Source: an uncultured Eubacteriales bacterium (GTDB taxonomy: Bacteria; Bacillota; Clostridia; Oscillospirales; CAG-272). From it: 8,174 bases of DNA. A model generated the notes under the pieces. It saw only the letters and a program-made list of their open reading frames with translations. It ran no database searches and was not told the DNA's origin. This document shows positions 1 to 6,714 of this stretch, in pieces. A program made the translations under genes and the position numbers. Position 1 is the first letter of the stretch; each line of letters begins with the position of its first letter. The DNA lies in assembly GCA_902491535.1 (NCBI GenBank), contig CABUHS010000057.1, forward strand, positions 1 through 8,174, given 5' to 3'.

Positions 1-1632
1 AAACGAATGCGCACCGGCAGTACGCGCTGCCTGTTCAACCTCTTCATCGGTCGCTTCGAGACGTCCGTAACGTATATTCTCTCTTACCGTACCGGTAAAC
101 AGGTGTGTATCCTGAAGTACGGTAGCAATATTCCTCCTGAGTACATCGCGCTTTATATTCTTTATATCAATACCGTCGATCGTTATGCTTCCGCCGTCTA
201 TATCGTAAAAACGGTTAAGCAGATTCGTAACAGTCGTTTTTCCTGCGCCTGTAGAACCTACAAAAGCGATCTTCTGTCCCGGATGCGCATAAAGCGATAT
301 GTCATGAAGCACCGTTTTTTCAGGCGTATATCCGAAAGATACATTTTTAAGCTCAACGTCTCCGCTAAGCACAGTCTTATCAGACACATTTTCCGAGTCG
401 GGTGCCTCCGGAGATTCATCCATAACGGCAAATACCCTCTCTGCGCCTGCAAGCGCGGCGAATATTGTCGCCGTCTGCTGCGAAAGCATATTTATCGGCA
501 TAGAAAACTGCCTTGAATAATTTGCAAACACCGTAAGTCCGCCGGGTGTGAGCCGATTCATTATCATAAGTATTCCGCCGATTCCTACGGTAACAGCAAA
601 GCTGATCTGAGATGTATTTCCCATTACAGGCCCCATGATACCGCCGTAAAACTGTGCGCGGAACTGCTTATCACGCAGATCGTCATTAAGCAGTCCGAAT
701 TCTTCGGTGCTTATTTTTTCATGGTTAAACACCTTTATTGCTTTCTGTCCCGAAACAGTTTCCTCAATATAACCGTTGACCGCTCCGAGCGCCTCCTGCT
801 GACCGCCGTAATATTTTCCGCTCGCCTTCGCAATAGCTCCGCCGCCTTTTATGAAAAGCGGTATAAACAGAACCGTTATAAGCGTGAGCTGCCAGCTTGT
901 GGTTATCATGAACACAAATGTTCCGATAAGAGTTACGGTACCTGACACAAGCGATGTAAGAGATCCGTTGAGCATTGTGTCTATGTTGTCTACGTCGTTC
1001 GTAAAACGGCTCATTATCTCTCCTGCCGGATGAGAGTCAAAATATCTTATCGGCAGTTTGCTGAGTGCCGAAAAAAGATCGTTTCTTATCTTTTCGGTAG
1101 CGCTCTGAGATACAGAAAGCATAAGTCTCGACTGCAAATATGTACATGCAACGCCGACAAGGTATATGCACAGCATCAGTACAAGCGCCGTAAGCAGATA
1201 TACAAGTGCGTCACTCCATGACGGTCCTGAAAGAAGCGTTCTGAAAAGAGGTGTTTCCGAAAGCGCTCTTATCGCTTTGTCCGCCGCTACCGCAGCAGCC
1301 CCGTCTTTCGGCTGTGTTGCTACTCCGGCGATATTGTTTATGATCGGCGCAAGCATGTATGAACCGACAAGCGACGCCGCCGTGCTGATAAGCATACAGA
1401 CCAGCACAAGAACGATCTTCGGAATGTGTCCTTTCAGATATCCGCCGAGACGGCGGACCGTTTTCCCTGTATTTTTCGGCTTTCCTCCGCCGACGCCCCT
1501 GCCGCGTCCTCTGCCGCCCGGGCCGTGCGGTCCTCCGGGTCCTCCCGGACCTCCGAATCCTCCGCGTCCCTGCCCTTCGGGCTTTGCGGAAGCATATCTG
1601 CGCCGAAGTTCTTCAAGATCTCTTCCTTTCAT
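1..1632 (-). CDS. ABC exporter half-transporter, ATP-binding/permease (BmrD/TM288-like partner), 3' end cut by window edge
   Basis: Reading leftward from ATG at 1632, the frame is open for 544 codons and leaves the window without a stop. The product is a type IV (ABCB-like) exporter half: a membrane domain of about residues 65-390 (first helix near 70-92, motif SRFTNDVDNID in the cytoplasmic extension) and the start of a nucleotide-binding domain from about residue 424. Walker A GSTGAGKTT is at about 459-467 and the Q-loop VLQD near 505. The signature, Walker B and H-loop lie outside the window. Residues 20-50 form an unusual Gly/Pro/Arg-rich tail before the first helix. The start is well placed: AAAGGAGG at 1650-1643 sits 10 bases upstream, and ATG overlaps the stop of the upstream ABC gene by one base (TAATG), implying translational coupling. 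It should pair with that protein as a multidrug-type heterodimeric exporter in the cytoplasmic membrane; the substrate is unknown. Confidence 0.93.
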   Translation of the reverse strand, partial: MKGRDLEELRRRYASAKPEGQGRGGFGGPGGPGGPHGPGGRGRGRGVGGGKPKNTGKTVRRLGGYLKGHIPKIVLVLVCMLISTAASLVGSYMLAPIINNIAGVATQPKDGAAAVAADKAIRALSETPLFRTLLSGPSWSDALVYLLTALVLMLCIYLVGVACTYLQSRLMLSVSQSATEKIRNDLFSALSKLPIRYFDSHPAGEIMSRFTNDVDNIDTMLNGSLTSLVSGTVTLIGTFVFMITTSWQLTLITVLFIPLFIKGGGAIAKASGKYYGGQQEALGAVNGYIEETVSGQKAIKVFNHEKISTEEFGLLNDDLRDKQFRAQFYGGIMGPVMGNTSQISFAVTVGIGGILMIMNRLTPGGLTVFANYSRQFSMPINMLSQQTATIFAALAGAERVFAVMDESPEAPDSENVSDKTVLSGDVELKNVSFGYTPEKTVLHDISLYAHPGQKIAFVGSTGAGKTTVTNLLNRFYDIDGGSITIDGIDIKNIKRDVLRRNIATVLQDTHLFTGTVRENIRYGRLEATDEEVEQAARTAGAHSF

Positions 1633-3413
1633 TATGCGTCCGCCTCCTTTACACCTTTATCATCAGCACTGCCGTGCATATTTTCATTTTTACCGTCGAT
1701 CTGAGAGAAGTATATCTCACGGTATTCCGTGTTGTTCTGCATCAGCTCGTCATGAGTTCCCGCGCCCGTTATCCTGCCGTCATTCATGACAATTACCGTA
1801 TCAGCATCAATAACCGAGCTGATTCGCTGGGCAATGATGATCTTCGTCGTATCGGGGATATCCTCGGCAAACGCACGCCTGATCTGTGCCTCTGTGGCGG
1901 TATCGACCGCCGACGTGGAATCGTCCAGTATAAGTATCTTCGGCTTTTTCAAAAGAGCGCGTGCAATGCAAAGTCTCTGCTTCTGACCGCCCGACACATT
2001 AGCGCCGCCCTGACCGAGCGGAGAAAGATAGCCCTCGGAAAATGACGAAACAAATTTATCAGCCTGAGCGCTTCTTGCGGCGGCTATCATCTCATCATCA
2101 CTTGCGTCAGGATCTCCCCATCTCAGATTATCCGCTATCGTTCCGGAGAAAAGCACATTTTTCTGAAGTACCATTCCCACTCCCTCACGGAGCTTTTCAA
2201 TCGAATAATCGCGAACATCCGTTCCGTCAACAAGTACCGAACCTGCATCGCAGTCGTAAAGACGCGGAATCATCGACACAAGCGTTGTCTTTCCGCATCC
2301 TGTCGAGCCTATTATTCCTACAGTTGCGCCTGACGGAATATGCAGGCTCACATTATCCAGCACCGCGTCCTCGCTTCCCTTGTAATATCTGAAAGATACT
2401 CCGCGAAATTCTATCTCACCCCTCGTTACTTCTTTATCAGGACATTTCGCCGACTCATCGGAAATATCCGGAACTTCTTCAAGCACTTCGCGGATACGGC
2501 GCGCCGACGCAAGCGCTCTCGACGATGTCATAAACATCATCGTTACCATCATAAGAGACGACAGTATCTGAGTTACATAAGTAATGAATGATGAAAGGTC
2601 TCCGACCTGCATATCTCCGCCCATTACTATTTTTCCGCCGAGCCAAAGCACCGCGACAGTTGTAAGGTTCATGCAGAGCGTCATGACCGGAGAAAGTCCG
2701 ATCATCATTTTATATGCCGCCGTTCCGGTCTTTTTCAGCGCGGAATTGGCTACTCTGAATTTTTCCTCCTCGCGGTCCTCGCGTACAAAAGACTTTACGA
2801 CGCGAACGTTGGTTATGCTCTCCTGCACGGTGGAATTAAGCGCATCGAGCTTTGACTGCATTTTTGTAAATCTCGGAAAGCCCATACGTATTATAATAAA
2901 TATGGCAACAAGCAATACGGGTATTGAAACGCAGAACACCACCGACAGAGACGGACGCAGCATGACAGCCATTATAAGCGCGCCGATCATCATGCCTGGT
3001 GCGCGCAGACACATACGCAGCAGCATGTTTATAAAATTCTGAAGCTGCGTAACATCATTTGTCAGCCGCGTAACAAGAGAGCCCGTCGAAAAATGGTCTA
3101 TATTTGCAAATGAAAAGCTCTGTACCTTACGGTAAACATCGAGCCTCAGATCAGATGCAAAGCCCACCGAGGCTTTTGTACCGAAATATGCGCCGCCTAC
3201 TCCGCCGCCCATCATTAAAAGCGCCGTAAGGATCATGCATACTGTGTATAATACGCTTTTTCCTACCGTCAGCGTTCCGGAAGCGCCTGCGTTCAGCACC
3301 TCCTTAAGAAACCACGGCATAAGCACCTCGCCTATAACCTCAAGTATCATGCAGAGCGGCCCTATTATAAAATAAGGCAAGTACGGCATGATATATTTTT
3401 TCCATCTTTTCAT
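1632..3413 (-). CDS. ABC exporter half-transporter with degenerate catalytic site (BmrC/TM287-like), 593 aa
   Basis: This is a complete ABCB-type half-exporter of the usual length. The six-helix membrane domain covers about residues 10-290 and the ATPase domain about 335-575. Visible motifs are Walker A GSTGCGKTT (369-377), Q-loop VLQKN (Gln417), signature VSGGQ (473-477) and Walker B ILILDD (493-498). The residue after the Walker B Asp is Asp498 where an active ATPase has Glu, and the switch-loop position is Gln529 (AQRISS) where His is usual. From established knowledge, heterodimeric exporters such as BmrC/BmrD, LmrC/LmrD and TM287/TM288 carry exactly one such degenerate site, the consensus site being completed by the partner's Walker B Glu. 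It is therefore assigned as the TM287/BmrC-type subunit, paired with the next gene. GAGGAAAGG lies about 14 bases before ATG, a slightly long spacing. It belongs to the operon led by the MarR gene. The substrate cannot be read from sequence; drug or toxic-compound efflux is inferred. Confidence 0.96.
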   Translation of the reverse strand: MKRWKKYIMPYLPYFIIGPLCMILEVIGEVLMPWFLKEVLNAGASGTLTVGKSVLYTVCMILTALLMMGGGVGGAYFGTKASVGFASDLRLDVYRKVQSFSFANIDHFSTGSLVTRLTNDVTQLQNFINMLLRMCLRAPGMMIGALIMAVMLRPSLSVVFCVSIPVLLVAIFIIIRMGFPRFTKMQSKLDALNSTVQESITNVRVVKSFVREDREEEKFRVANSALKKTGTAAYKMMIGLSPVMTLCMNLTTVAVLWLGGKIVMGGDMQVGDLSSFITYVTQILSSLMMVTMMFMTSSRALASARRIREVLEEVPDISDESAKCPDKEVTRGEIEFRGVSFRYYKGSEDAVLDNVSLHIPSGATVGIIGSTGCGKTTLVSMIPRLYDCDAGSVLVDGTDVRDYSIEKLREGVGMVLQKNVLFSGTIADNLRWGDPDASDDEMIAAARSAQADKFVSSFSEGYLSPLGQGGANVSGGQKQRLCIARALLKKPKILILDDSTSAVDTATEAQIRRAFAEDIPDTTKIIIAQRISSVIDADTVIVMNDGRITGAGTHDELMQNNTEYREIYFSQIDGKNENMHGSADDKGVKEADA

Positions 3414-3637
3414 ACTGAAACTGTTTTCCTTTCCTCAGGACAAATTTTAAATCGGAGCAACGCTCTGCTTTGCCCGCAAAGAGCGGGGCATACGACAAAA
3501 TGAAATGCCGGTAATCCGATAAGGACTCCCTCCGTCATTCATCGCGGAAACATCCGGTCGGATACCGTAATCCCGCTGATTGCAAATACAGAACCACACA
3601 TATAGAGATTCAGGGCATCCTGACCGCAGTTATACCG
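3414..3637 (-). other. Long intergenic leader between the MarR gene and the ABC genes
   Basis: These 224 bases hold no convincing gene and no terminator after the MarR gene: the only stem there, TCAGG-ATGC-CCTGA at 3621-3608, is short and has no T run. Read-through into the ABC genes is therefore likely. The stretch contains a perfect ATCCG-GT-CGGAT inverted repeat (3552-3563) and a dense cluster of overlapping hairpins (3455-3490). A 42-codon frame from ATG at 3538 ends in a TGA at 3410 that overlaps the ABC start codon as ATGA; it has no evident ribosome binding site. The region could be a regulatory leader, as known upstream of bmrCD in Bacillus, or a dispersed intergenic repeat. I cannot distinguish these from one copy. 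Confidence 0.5.
3455..3490 (-). promoter_or_regulatory. Overlapping alternative hairpins in the ABC leader (attenuator-like or intergenic repeat)
   Basis: In transcript order, stem 1 pairs TGCCCCGC with GCGGGCA (3490-3483 and 3477-3471, one bulged C). Stem 2 pairs CGCTCTTTGC (3485-3476) with GCAAAgcAGAGCG (3473-3461). Stem 3 pairs GAGC with GCTC (3465-3462 and 3458-3455). Stems 1 and 2 share bases, as do stems 2 and 3, so they exclude one another. No clear T run follows, which argues against a simple intrinsic terminator. Confidence 0.35.
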
Positions 3638-4144
3638 TCAATCTTTATCCGGCTTTCTGCGCTCGGGAGGAGGCATAAACGGACGGTCCTCCGGAACAAA
3701 ACCGCGAAGATTTTCTTTAACACGTTTCAGATATCCGGTAAGAGCAGCAAGCTCCTCACCGTCAAAACCAGAAAGTGCAAGCGCATCAACTGCGCTGAAA
3801 CGTATCCGCGACTGCTTCAGAACATCAATTCCTTTGTCGGTTATAAAAACTCTGTTGCGCCTTCCGTCACCGTCTGATGCTTCGCGCTTTATATATCCCT
3901 CGCTTTCGAGCTTACCGAGCGTTACGGCAACTGCTGCAGGACTGATCTCAAGCGCATTTGCAATGTCTTTCTGAGCAGGAGGCTCATCTGACTTTGCAAG
4001 ATATATAAGCATCATGTGCTGGCTGTGATGAAGTTTCAGCTTTTCCGCTTCGGTCTCTACTGCGCGGCGATGCATATGAGACACCTGTATAAGCGTGTGA
4101 AACACCTGCTCCTGCGGAGAATGCATTTCTTCTCTGTCATTCAT
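3638..4144 (-). CDS. MarR-family transcriptional repressor of the ABC exporter operon, 168 aa
   Basis: This is a winged helix-turn-helix regulator of the MarR family, acting as a DNA-binding dimer. The helix-turn-helix is at about residues 57-83 (QKDIANALEISPAAVAVTLG, then KLESEGYIKR), and the wing is at 88-102 with the typical D-G-D-G-R-R-N-R pattern. Helices on both sides form the dimer domain. A short Pro-rich, charged tail (about 150-168) extends past the family core. The start is supported by AAAGGAG (4160-4154) 9 bases before ATG. Downstream lie two ABC exporter genes in the same direction with no terminator between, the classic layout of a repressor that controls its own efflux pump and releases DNA on binding the pump's substrate. 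A strong promoter with an inverted repeat lies directly upstream, so autorepression is likely. The inducer is unknown. Confidence 0.93.
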   Translation of the reverse strand: MNDREEMHSPQEQVFHTLIQVSHMHRRAVETEAEKLKLHHSQHMMLIYLAKSDEPPAQKDIANALEISPAAVAVTLGKLESEGYIKREASDGDGRRNRVFITDKGIDVLKQSRIRFSAVDALALSGFDGEELAALTGYLKRVKENLRGFVPEDRPFMPPPERRKPDKD

Positions 4145-4177
4145 TTTCCTTTTCTCCTTTCATTAAAGATAAATTAA

Positions 4178-4189
4178 TTAACGTGTTAA
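4178..4189. promoter_or_regulatory. Candidate MarR operator (TTAAC-GT-GTTAA)
   Basis: This is a perfect 5-base inverted repeat with a 2-base centre, sitting just downstream of the -10 and over the expected transcription start of the MarR operon. MarR proteins commonly bind short palindromes at this position to block their own promoter. The assignment rests on position and symmetry only. Confidence 0.5.
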
Positions 4190-4191
4190 CT

Positions 4192-4220
4192 ATTTTAGCA
4201 CAAATGCTCTGCAATGTCAA
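4192..4220 (-). promoter_or_regulatory. Promoter of the MarR-ABC operon
   Basis: On the minus strand TTGACA (4220-4215) and TAAAAT (4197-4192) are separated by exactly 17 bases, a near-consensus sigma-A promoter. Transcription would start near 4185, about 40 bases before the MarR start codon, inside the inverted repeat at 4178-4189. Confidence 0.8.
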
Positions 4221-4272
4221 CACATATAAGCAATCTTTATTTTTATTAACAATTCAATATTGTATTTATCAA

Positions 4273-4489
4273 ATATGTCAAAAAAGATTGACATTTATAG
4301 TTAAATATGATAAACTATAGACATAAAATGGTCCTAAGGAGGTTAGATATGAGAAAAAAGCTGTCTTTTATGCTTGTTTATACCATAGTTATTTCTGTAC
4401 TTTTCTCTTTATTTACCGTCGTCTCGGCAACAAGTGACTCAGTAATTGATGAGAAAGAATCTGAATTAAGCGGTTACTGCGGAATTTAC
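4273..4489 (+). repeat. Direct repeat, copy 1 (promoter plus signal-peptide block)
   Basis: These 217 bases match 7519-7735 with only 3 differences that I can find: the last base of the -35, one base before the ribosome binding site, and one silent change in codon 4. Outside this block identity drops sharply on both sides. Confidence 0.92.
4275..4316 (+). promoter_or_regulatory. Promoter of the first LRR gene with overlapping palindrome
   Basis: TTGACA (4288-4293), a 17-base spacer and TAAACT (4311-4316) form a sigma-A-like promoter. The -35 is one arm of a perfect inverted repeat, ATGTCAA (4275-4281), 6 bases, TTGACAT (4288-4294), so a second TTGACA faces the other way. The same block stands before the second LRR gene with one change in the -35. 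Confidence 0.65.
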
Positions 4490-4978
4490 GGTCAAGATAG
4501 CGCCCGGTGGACGCTCGACAAAGTCACCGGTACACTTACCATTTCAGGCTTTGGAAGTATGGATGACTATTCTACAAGCCGGGCGCCATGGCATATTTAC
4601 CGTGATTTTATAAAAACAGTTATCATAGAAAAAGGCATTAGCAAAATAGGAGAATTCTCATTTGTATACTGCGATAAAATAACTGATGTTATTATTTCGA
4701 ATTCCGTAACAGAAATGGGACTGGGTGCATTTGAGGACTGTACATCTTTATCTGTTATTACCTTCTGCGGAACAGAACAAGAGTGGAAGGATCTGATGAA
4801 AAAGGCCGAAGGAAACTGGTGGGACTTCGGAACGTTAGATTACACGGTTGAATTTGAACGTGCAGAGCAGGAAAAAAGTATTCTTCCTCCCGTAATTGCC
4901 GTTACAGCTGTCGTAATTATTATCGCCGCTGCAATTATTATATTCGTTAAAATTTATAAAAACAAAAATCAAACATAA
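4349..4978 (+). CDS. Secreted, membrane-anchored LRR (BspA-like) surface protein, 209 aa
   Basis: The product has a signal peptide (residues 1-27, basic MRKK, hydrophobic core, cleavage likely after VVSA), an ectodomain of about 150 residues, one C-terminal membrane helix (about 182-201) and a basic KIYKNKNQT tail. That is a type I topology with the LRR part outside. The ectodomain has a WTLDKVTGTLTISG strand motif (54-67) and LRR_5/BspA-like repeats near 88-140 (IKTVIIEKGI.KIGEFSF, then ITDVIISNSV and LSVITFCGT.QEW). Cysteines are at 44, 108, 131 and 140. I chose ATG 4349 because AAGGAGG (4336-4342) is 6 bases upstream and the signal peptide begins there; the in-frame ATGs at 4307 and 4328 lack such a site, and 4307 lies within the promoter spacer. 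The function is unknown; such domains usually bind proteins or surfaces. A close paralog starts at 7595. Confidence 0.9.
   Translation: MRKKLSFMLVYTIVISVLFSLFTVVSATSDSVIDEKESELSGYCGIYGQDSARWTLDKVTGTLTISGFGSMDDYSTSRAPWHIYRDFIKTVIIEKGISKIGEFSFVYCDKITDVIISNSVTEMGLGAFEDCTSLSVITFCGTEQEWKDLMKKAEGNWWDFGTLDYTVEFERAEQEKSILPPVIAVTAVVIIIAAAIIIFVKIYKNKNQT
4837..4928 (+). repeat. Direct repeat, C-terminal anchor block copy 1
   Basis: These 92 bases match 8083-8174 with 4 differences, at the same 3246-base offset as the 5' block. The LRR paralogs are thus near-identical at both ends with no net length change between. The match is cut by the window edge and may continue. Confidence 0.85.
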
Positions 4979-4994
4979 CTTAATATATAACTAA

Positions 4995-5048
4995 AAAAGA
5001 CCCGATCCGGATATATTATACCAATACTTCCGATTCAGGTCTTTTGTT
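4995..5048 (+). terminator. Intrinsic terminator of the first LRR gene
   Basis: AAAAGACC (4995-5002) pairs with GGTCTTTT (5038-5045). Pairing continues inward imperfectly (GATCCGG with CCGATT) around an AT-rich loop, and the stem is followed by TTTTGTTT. It lies 17 bases after the stop. The A-rich left arm could also let it work in the other direction. Confidence 0.75.
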
Positions 5049-5106
5049 TATTCAGCTATTTGTAAATCATTTTACACAAAAATTATTCATTACCCACTCA
5101 AAATAT

Positions 5107-5151
5107 AATCTAAAAACGGCGCGACATAATTTTATACTTTATGTTGCGCCG
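5107..5151 (-). terminator. Strong intrinsic terminator closing the three-gene minus-strand operon
   Basis: CGGCGCAACATAA (5151-5139) pairs along 13 bases with TTATGTCGCGCCG (5129-5117), with a single T-G pair and a 9-base loop. TTTTTAG follows on the minus strand (5116-5110). It begins 10 bases after the stop of the small membrane protein gene and is convergent with the LRR terminator. Confidence 0.9.
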
Positions 5152-5161
5152 CAATTATAAG

Positions 5162-5509
5162 TTAAAATATACTGTAATTTAAACAGTTTAAAAAACATTT
5201 CCATGCAGACACGGATAAAACCGTTCCTGCCGTCACGGATAATATAAACAGTCCGATAACCGATATTTTTTCTGATACCGATCTTTTTTTTGAAACAGCC
5301 GTTTTAATGATCAAAACAACATAAGAAATAATAATACATGCCGCTATAATAGCTCCAAACGGCATAAATGAAACACCTTCAGGATTAATATAACCAATTC
5401 CTTTTGAATAATTAAATGCTATAATTAAAGAAAACGGTAAAATACAAGACGAAATTATGCCGCATACAAAATACAGAATTCCTTTTAATGCTCTTTTGAC
5501 TTTTTCCAC
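5162..5509 (-). CDS. Small three-helix membrane protein, unknown function, 115 aa
   Basis: The product is very hydrophobic with three predicted membrane helices at about 10-32, 49-69 and 82-103. It has a basic N-terminus (MEKVKRALKG), a basic loop (KTAVSKKRSVSEK) between helices 2 and 3, and a short C-terminus. I start it at GTG 5509 because AAGGAAG (5523-5517) lies 7 bases before it. The in-frame ATG at 5527 (121 aa) has no ribosome binding site and would place that site inside the coding sequence. It is the last gene of the operon, 60 bases after the lysozyme-like gene and directly before a strong terminator. I do not recognise a family. Its position behind two cell-wall-hydrolase-like genes would fit a holin-like export protein or a membrane immunity protein; both are guesses. 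Confidence 0.75.
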   Translation of the reverse strand: MEKVKRALKGILYFVCGIISSCILPFSLIIAFNYSKGIGYINPEGVSFMPFGAIIAACIIISYVVLIIKTAVSKKRSVSEKISVIGLFILSVTAGTVLSVSAWKCFLNCLNYSIF

Positions 5510-5569
5510 GGTATTGCTTCCTTTCATAAAACTACATTCTTATTAATTTATTTAAAGTATAAAATAATA

Positions 5570-6697
5570 TTATGAATACATTTTGAATATTTTGTAATAT
5601 TCAAAACAATCATTACCGTAAACTATAGCTGCATCTCCAGTACCATTATACCGTGATAATATTCCCTTTATTTGAGCTATTGAACAGTGAAACATACTTC
5701 CGGATATACCAACATAATCGGCACAGTGATACATTTCCAACGTTGTCATCTTTATTGCAAAAACAGGGTCATTATGTAAACTATTCCAAATATCCCGACA
5801 ATCATGCCAATTATTAGCGTTATATTTTCTACTACTTATTAAACCTTTTTCAATAGCAAGATTATTTGCATTTATCGCCACCCATGCGAACATTTGACCT
5901 ATTCCGGTAGAGCTGTCTTTTCTCATTCCCATTGGAGCTGTTGGATACGGAATTATCAATTGCTCAACTGTACTAAGATTAGACCAAGCTTCGCATTCTG
6001 CTTGCCATCCAAAATAAGCTTGCACTGCTTCATCAGCTATTACATCTGCAGGATTATGACACCATAATTCTCTAAGTAGCAATGTCTGTACAAATTCTTT
6101 CGGAACTTTGAATTGATTGCAATAATTTGTTATATTACGATCATACTGTAATATTAGATCAATACACTCAGATGTCGTGTACGTATATCCTACAGATTTT
6201 TTAGTTCCCAATAAATTAATAAAACGGTTTTTCAAATTTGTTTTGTTATTTGAATTAAAAAATTTATTTACATGGGAACAATTGTTCGGATTATTACAGG
6301 TTTCGGACCATCCTTTTCCTTTGCTGGATGCATAAAACTGCAAACCGGATACTGCATATGCAGTAGTATCTTCATTTATTGTAATGACAGAATCCATTTT
6401 GGGCATCGGTTCTTCTTTATCCTCTGCTGCAATTAAGACAATTCTGTTCTCATTTATACCGACCACTGCAATTCCGCTGTCTGCATACTCCCGTGCTTCC
6501 TCCATGGTACATGATCTCCAGTCCATATATTCATCCGTACTCATAATATTATATACTTCCTGAATCGTCCCGCACGGCAATGAAATACCCATATTTGTAC
6601 ACACCGATTTAATTTTTTCAAGTGAACTATCCGATTCATTACCGCTATAATGCCTCATTGTCCATTCTATTACATTATTATACTGTTTTTTATTCAT
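5570..6697 (-). CDS. Protein with lysozyme/lytic-transglycosylase-like C-terminal domain, 375 aa
   Basis: Two parts are visible. The C-terminal part (about 185-375) resembles the lysozyme-like/GH23 fold: a helix carrying a candidate catalytic Glu210 (VQTLLLRELWCHNP), a DSSTGIGQM motif (261-269) matching the family's G-x-x-Q-(I/M) signature, and RYNGTG (349-354) matching the later YN-G motif. The three occur in the family's order. The N-terminal part (about 25-125) has a segment DEYMDWRSCTMEEAREYA with Cys63, then AVVGINENRIVLIAA, perhaps an accessory or wall-binding domain; I cannot assign it. A Cys- and Asn-rich linker (130-155) joins them. There is no signal peptide. The start is supported by AAAGGAG 8 bases before ATG, and the gene begins 17 bases after the preceding gene. 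It probably cleaves peptidoglycan glycan strands; how it would reach the wall is unclear. Confidence 0.85.
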   Translation of the reverse strand: MNKKQYNNVIEWTMRHYSGNESDSSLEKIKSVCTNMGISLPCGTIQEVYNIMSTDEYMDWRSCTMEEAREYADSGIAVVGINENRIVLIAAEDKEEPMPKMDSVITINEDTTAYAVSGLQFYASSKGKGWSETCNNPNNCSHVNKFFNSNNKTNLKNRFINLLGTKKSVGYTYTTSECIDLILQYDRNITNYCNQFKVPKEFVQTLLLRELWCHNPADVIADEAVQAYFGWQAECEAWSNLSTVEQLIIPYPTAPMGMRKDSSTGIGQMFAWVAINANNLAIEKGLISSRKYNANNWHDCRDIWNSLHNDPVFAIKMTTLEMYHCADYVGISGSMFHCSIAQIKGILSRYNGTGDAAIVYGNDCFEYYKIFKMYS

Positions 6698-6714
6698 TTA
6701 GTTTTCTCCTTTCT

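Noticed and set aside
7..516. Plus-strand open frame of 169 codons
   Set aside because: It lies wholly opposite the ATPase region of the exporter, whose Walker A and Q-loop are unmistakable on the minus strand; its composition is Arg/Cys/Tyr-rich and unlike a protein.
1166..1789. Plus-strand open frame with a collagen-like Pro-rich stretch
   Set aside because: It is the antisense shadow of the exporter genes; the Pro-rich part is simply the reverse of the Gly-rich tail, and there is no ribosome binding site.
2584..3042. Plus-strand open frame of 152 codons
   Set aside because: It is a shadow of the membrane domain of the 593-aa exporter subunit.
3478..3597. Other small minus-strand frames of 20 and 31 codons in the leader
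   Set aside because: They overlap each other and the 42-codon frame, lack ribosome binding sites and show no protein-like features.
4307..4348. Upstream ATG start for the first LRR gene
   Set aside because: It falls between the -35 and -10 of the promoter and adds residues before a clear signal peptide; ATG 4349 has an ideal AAGGAGG.
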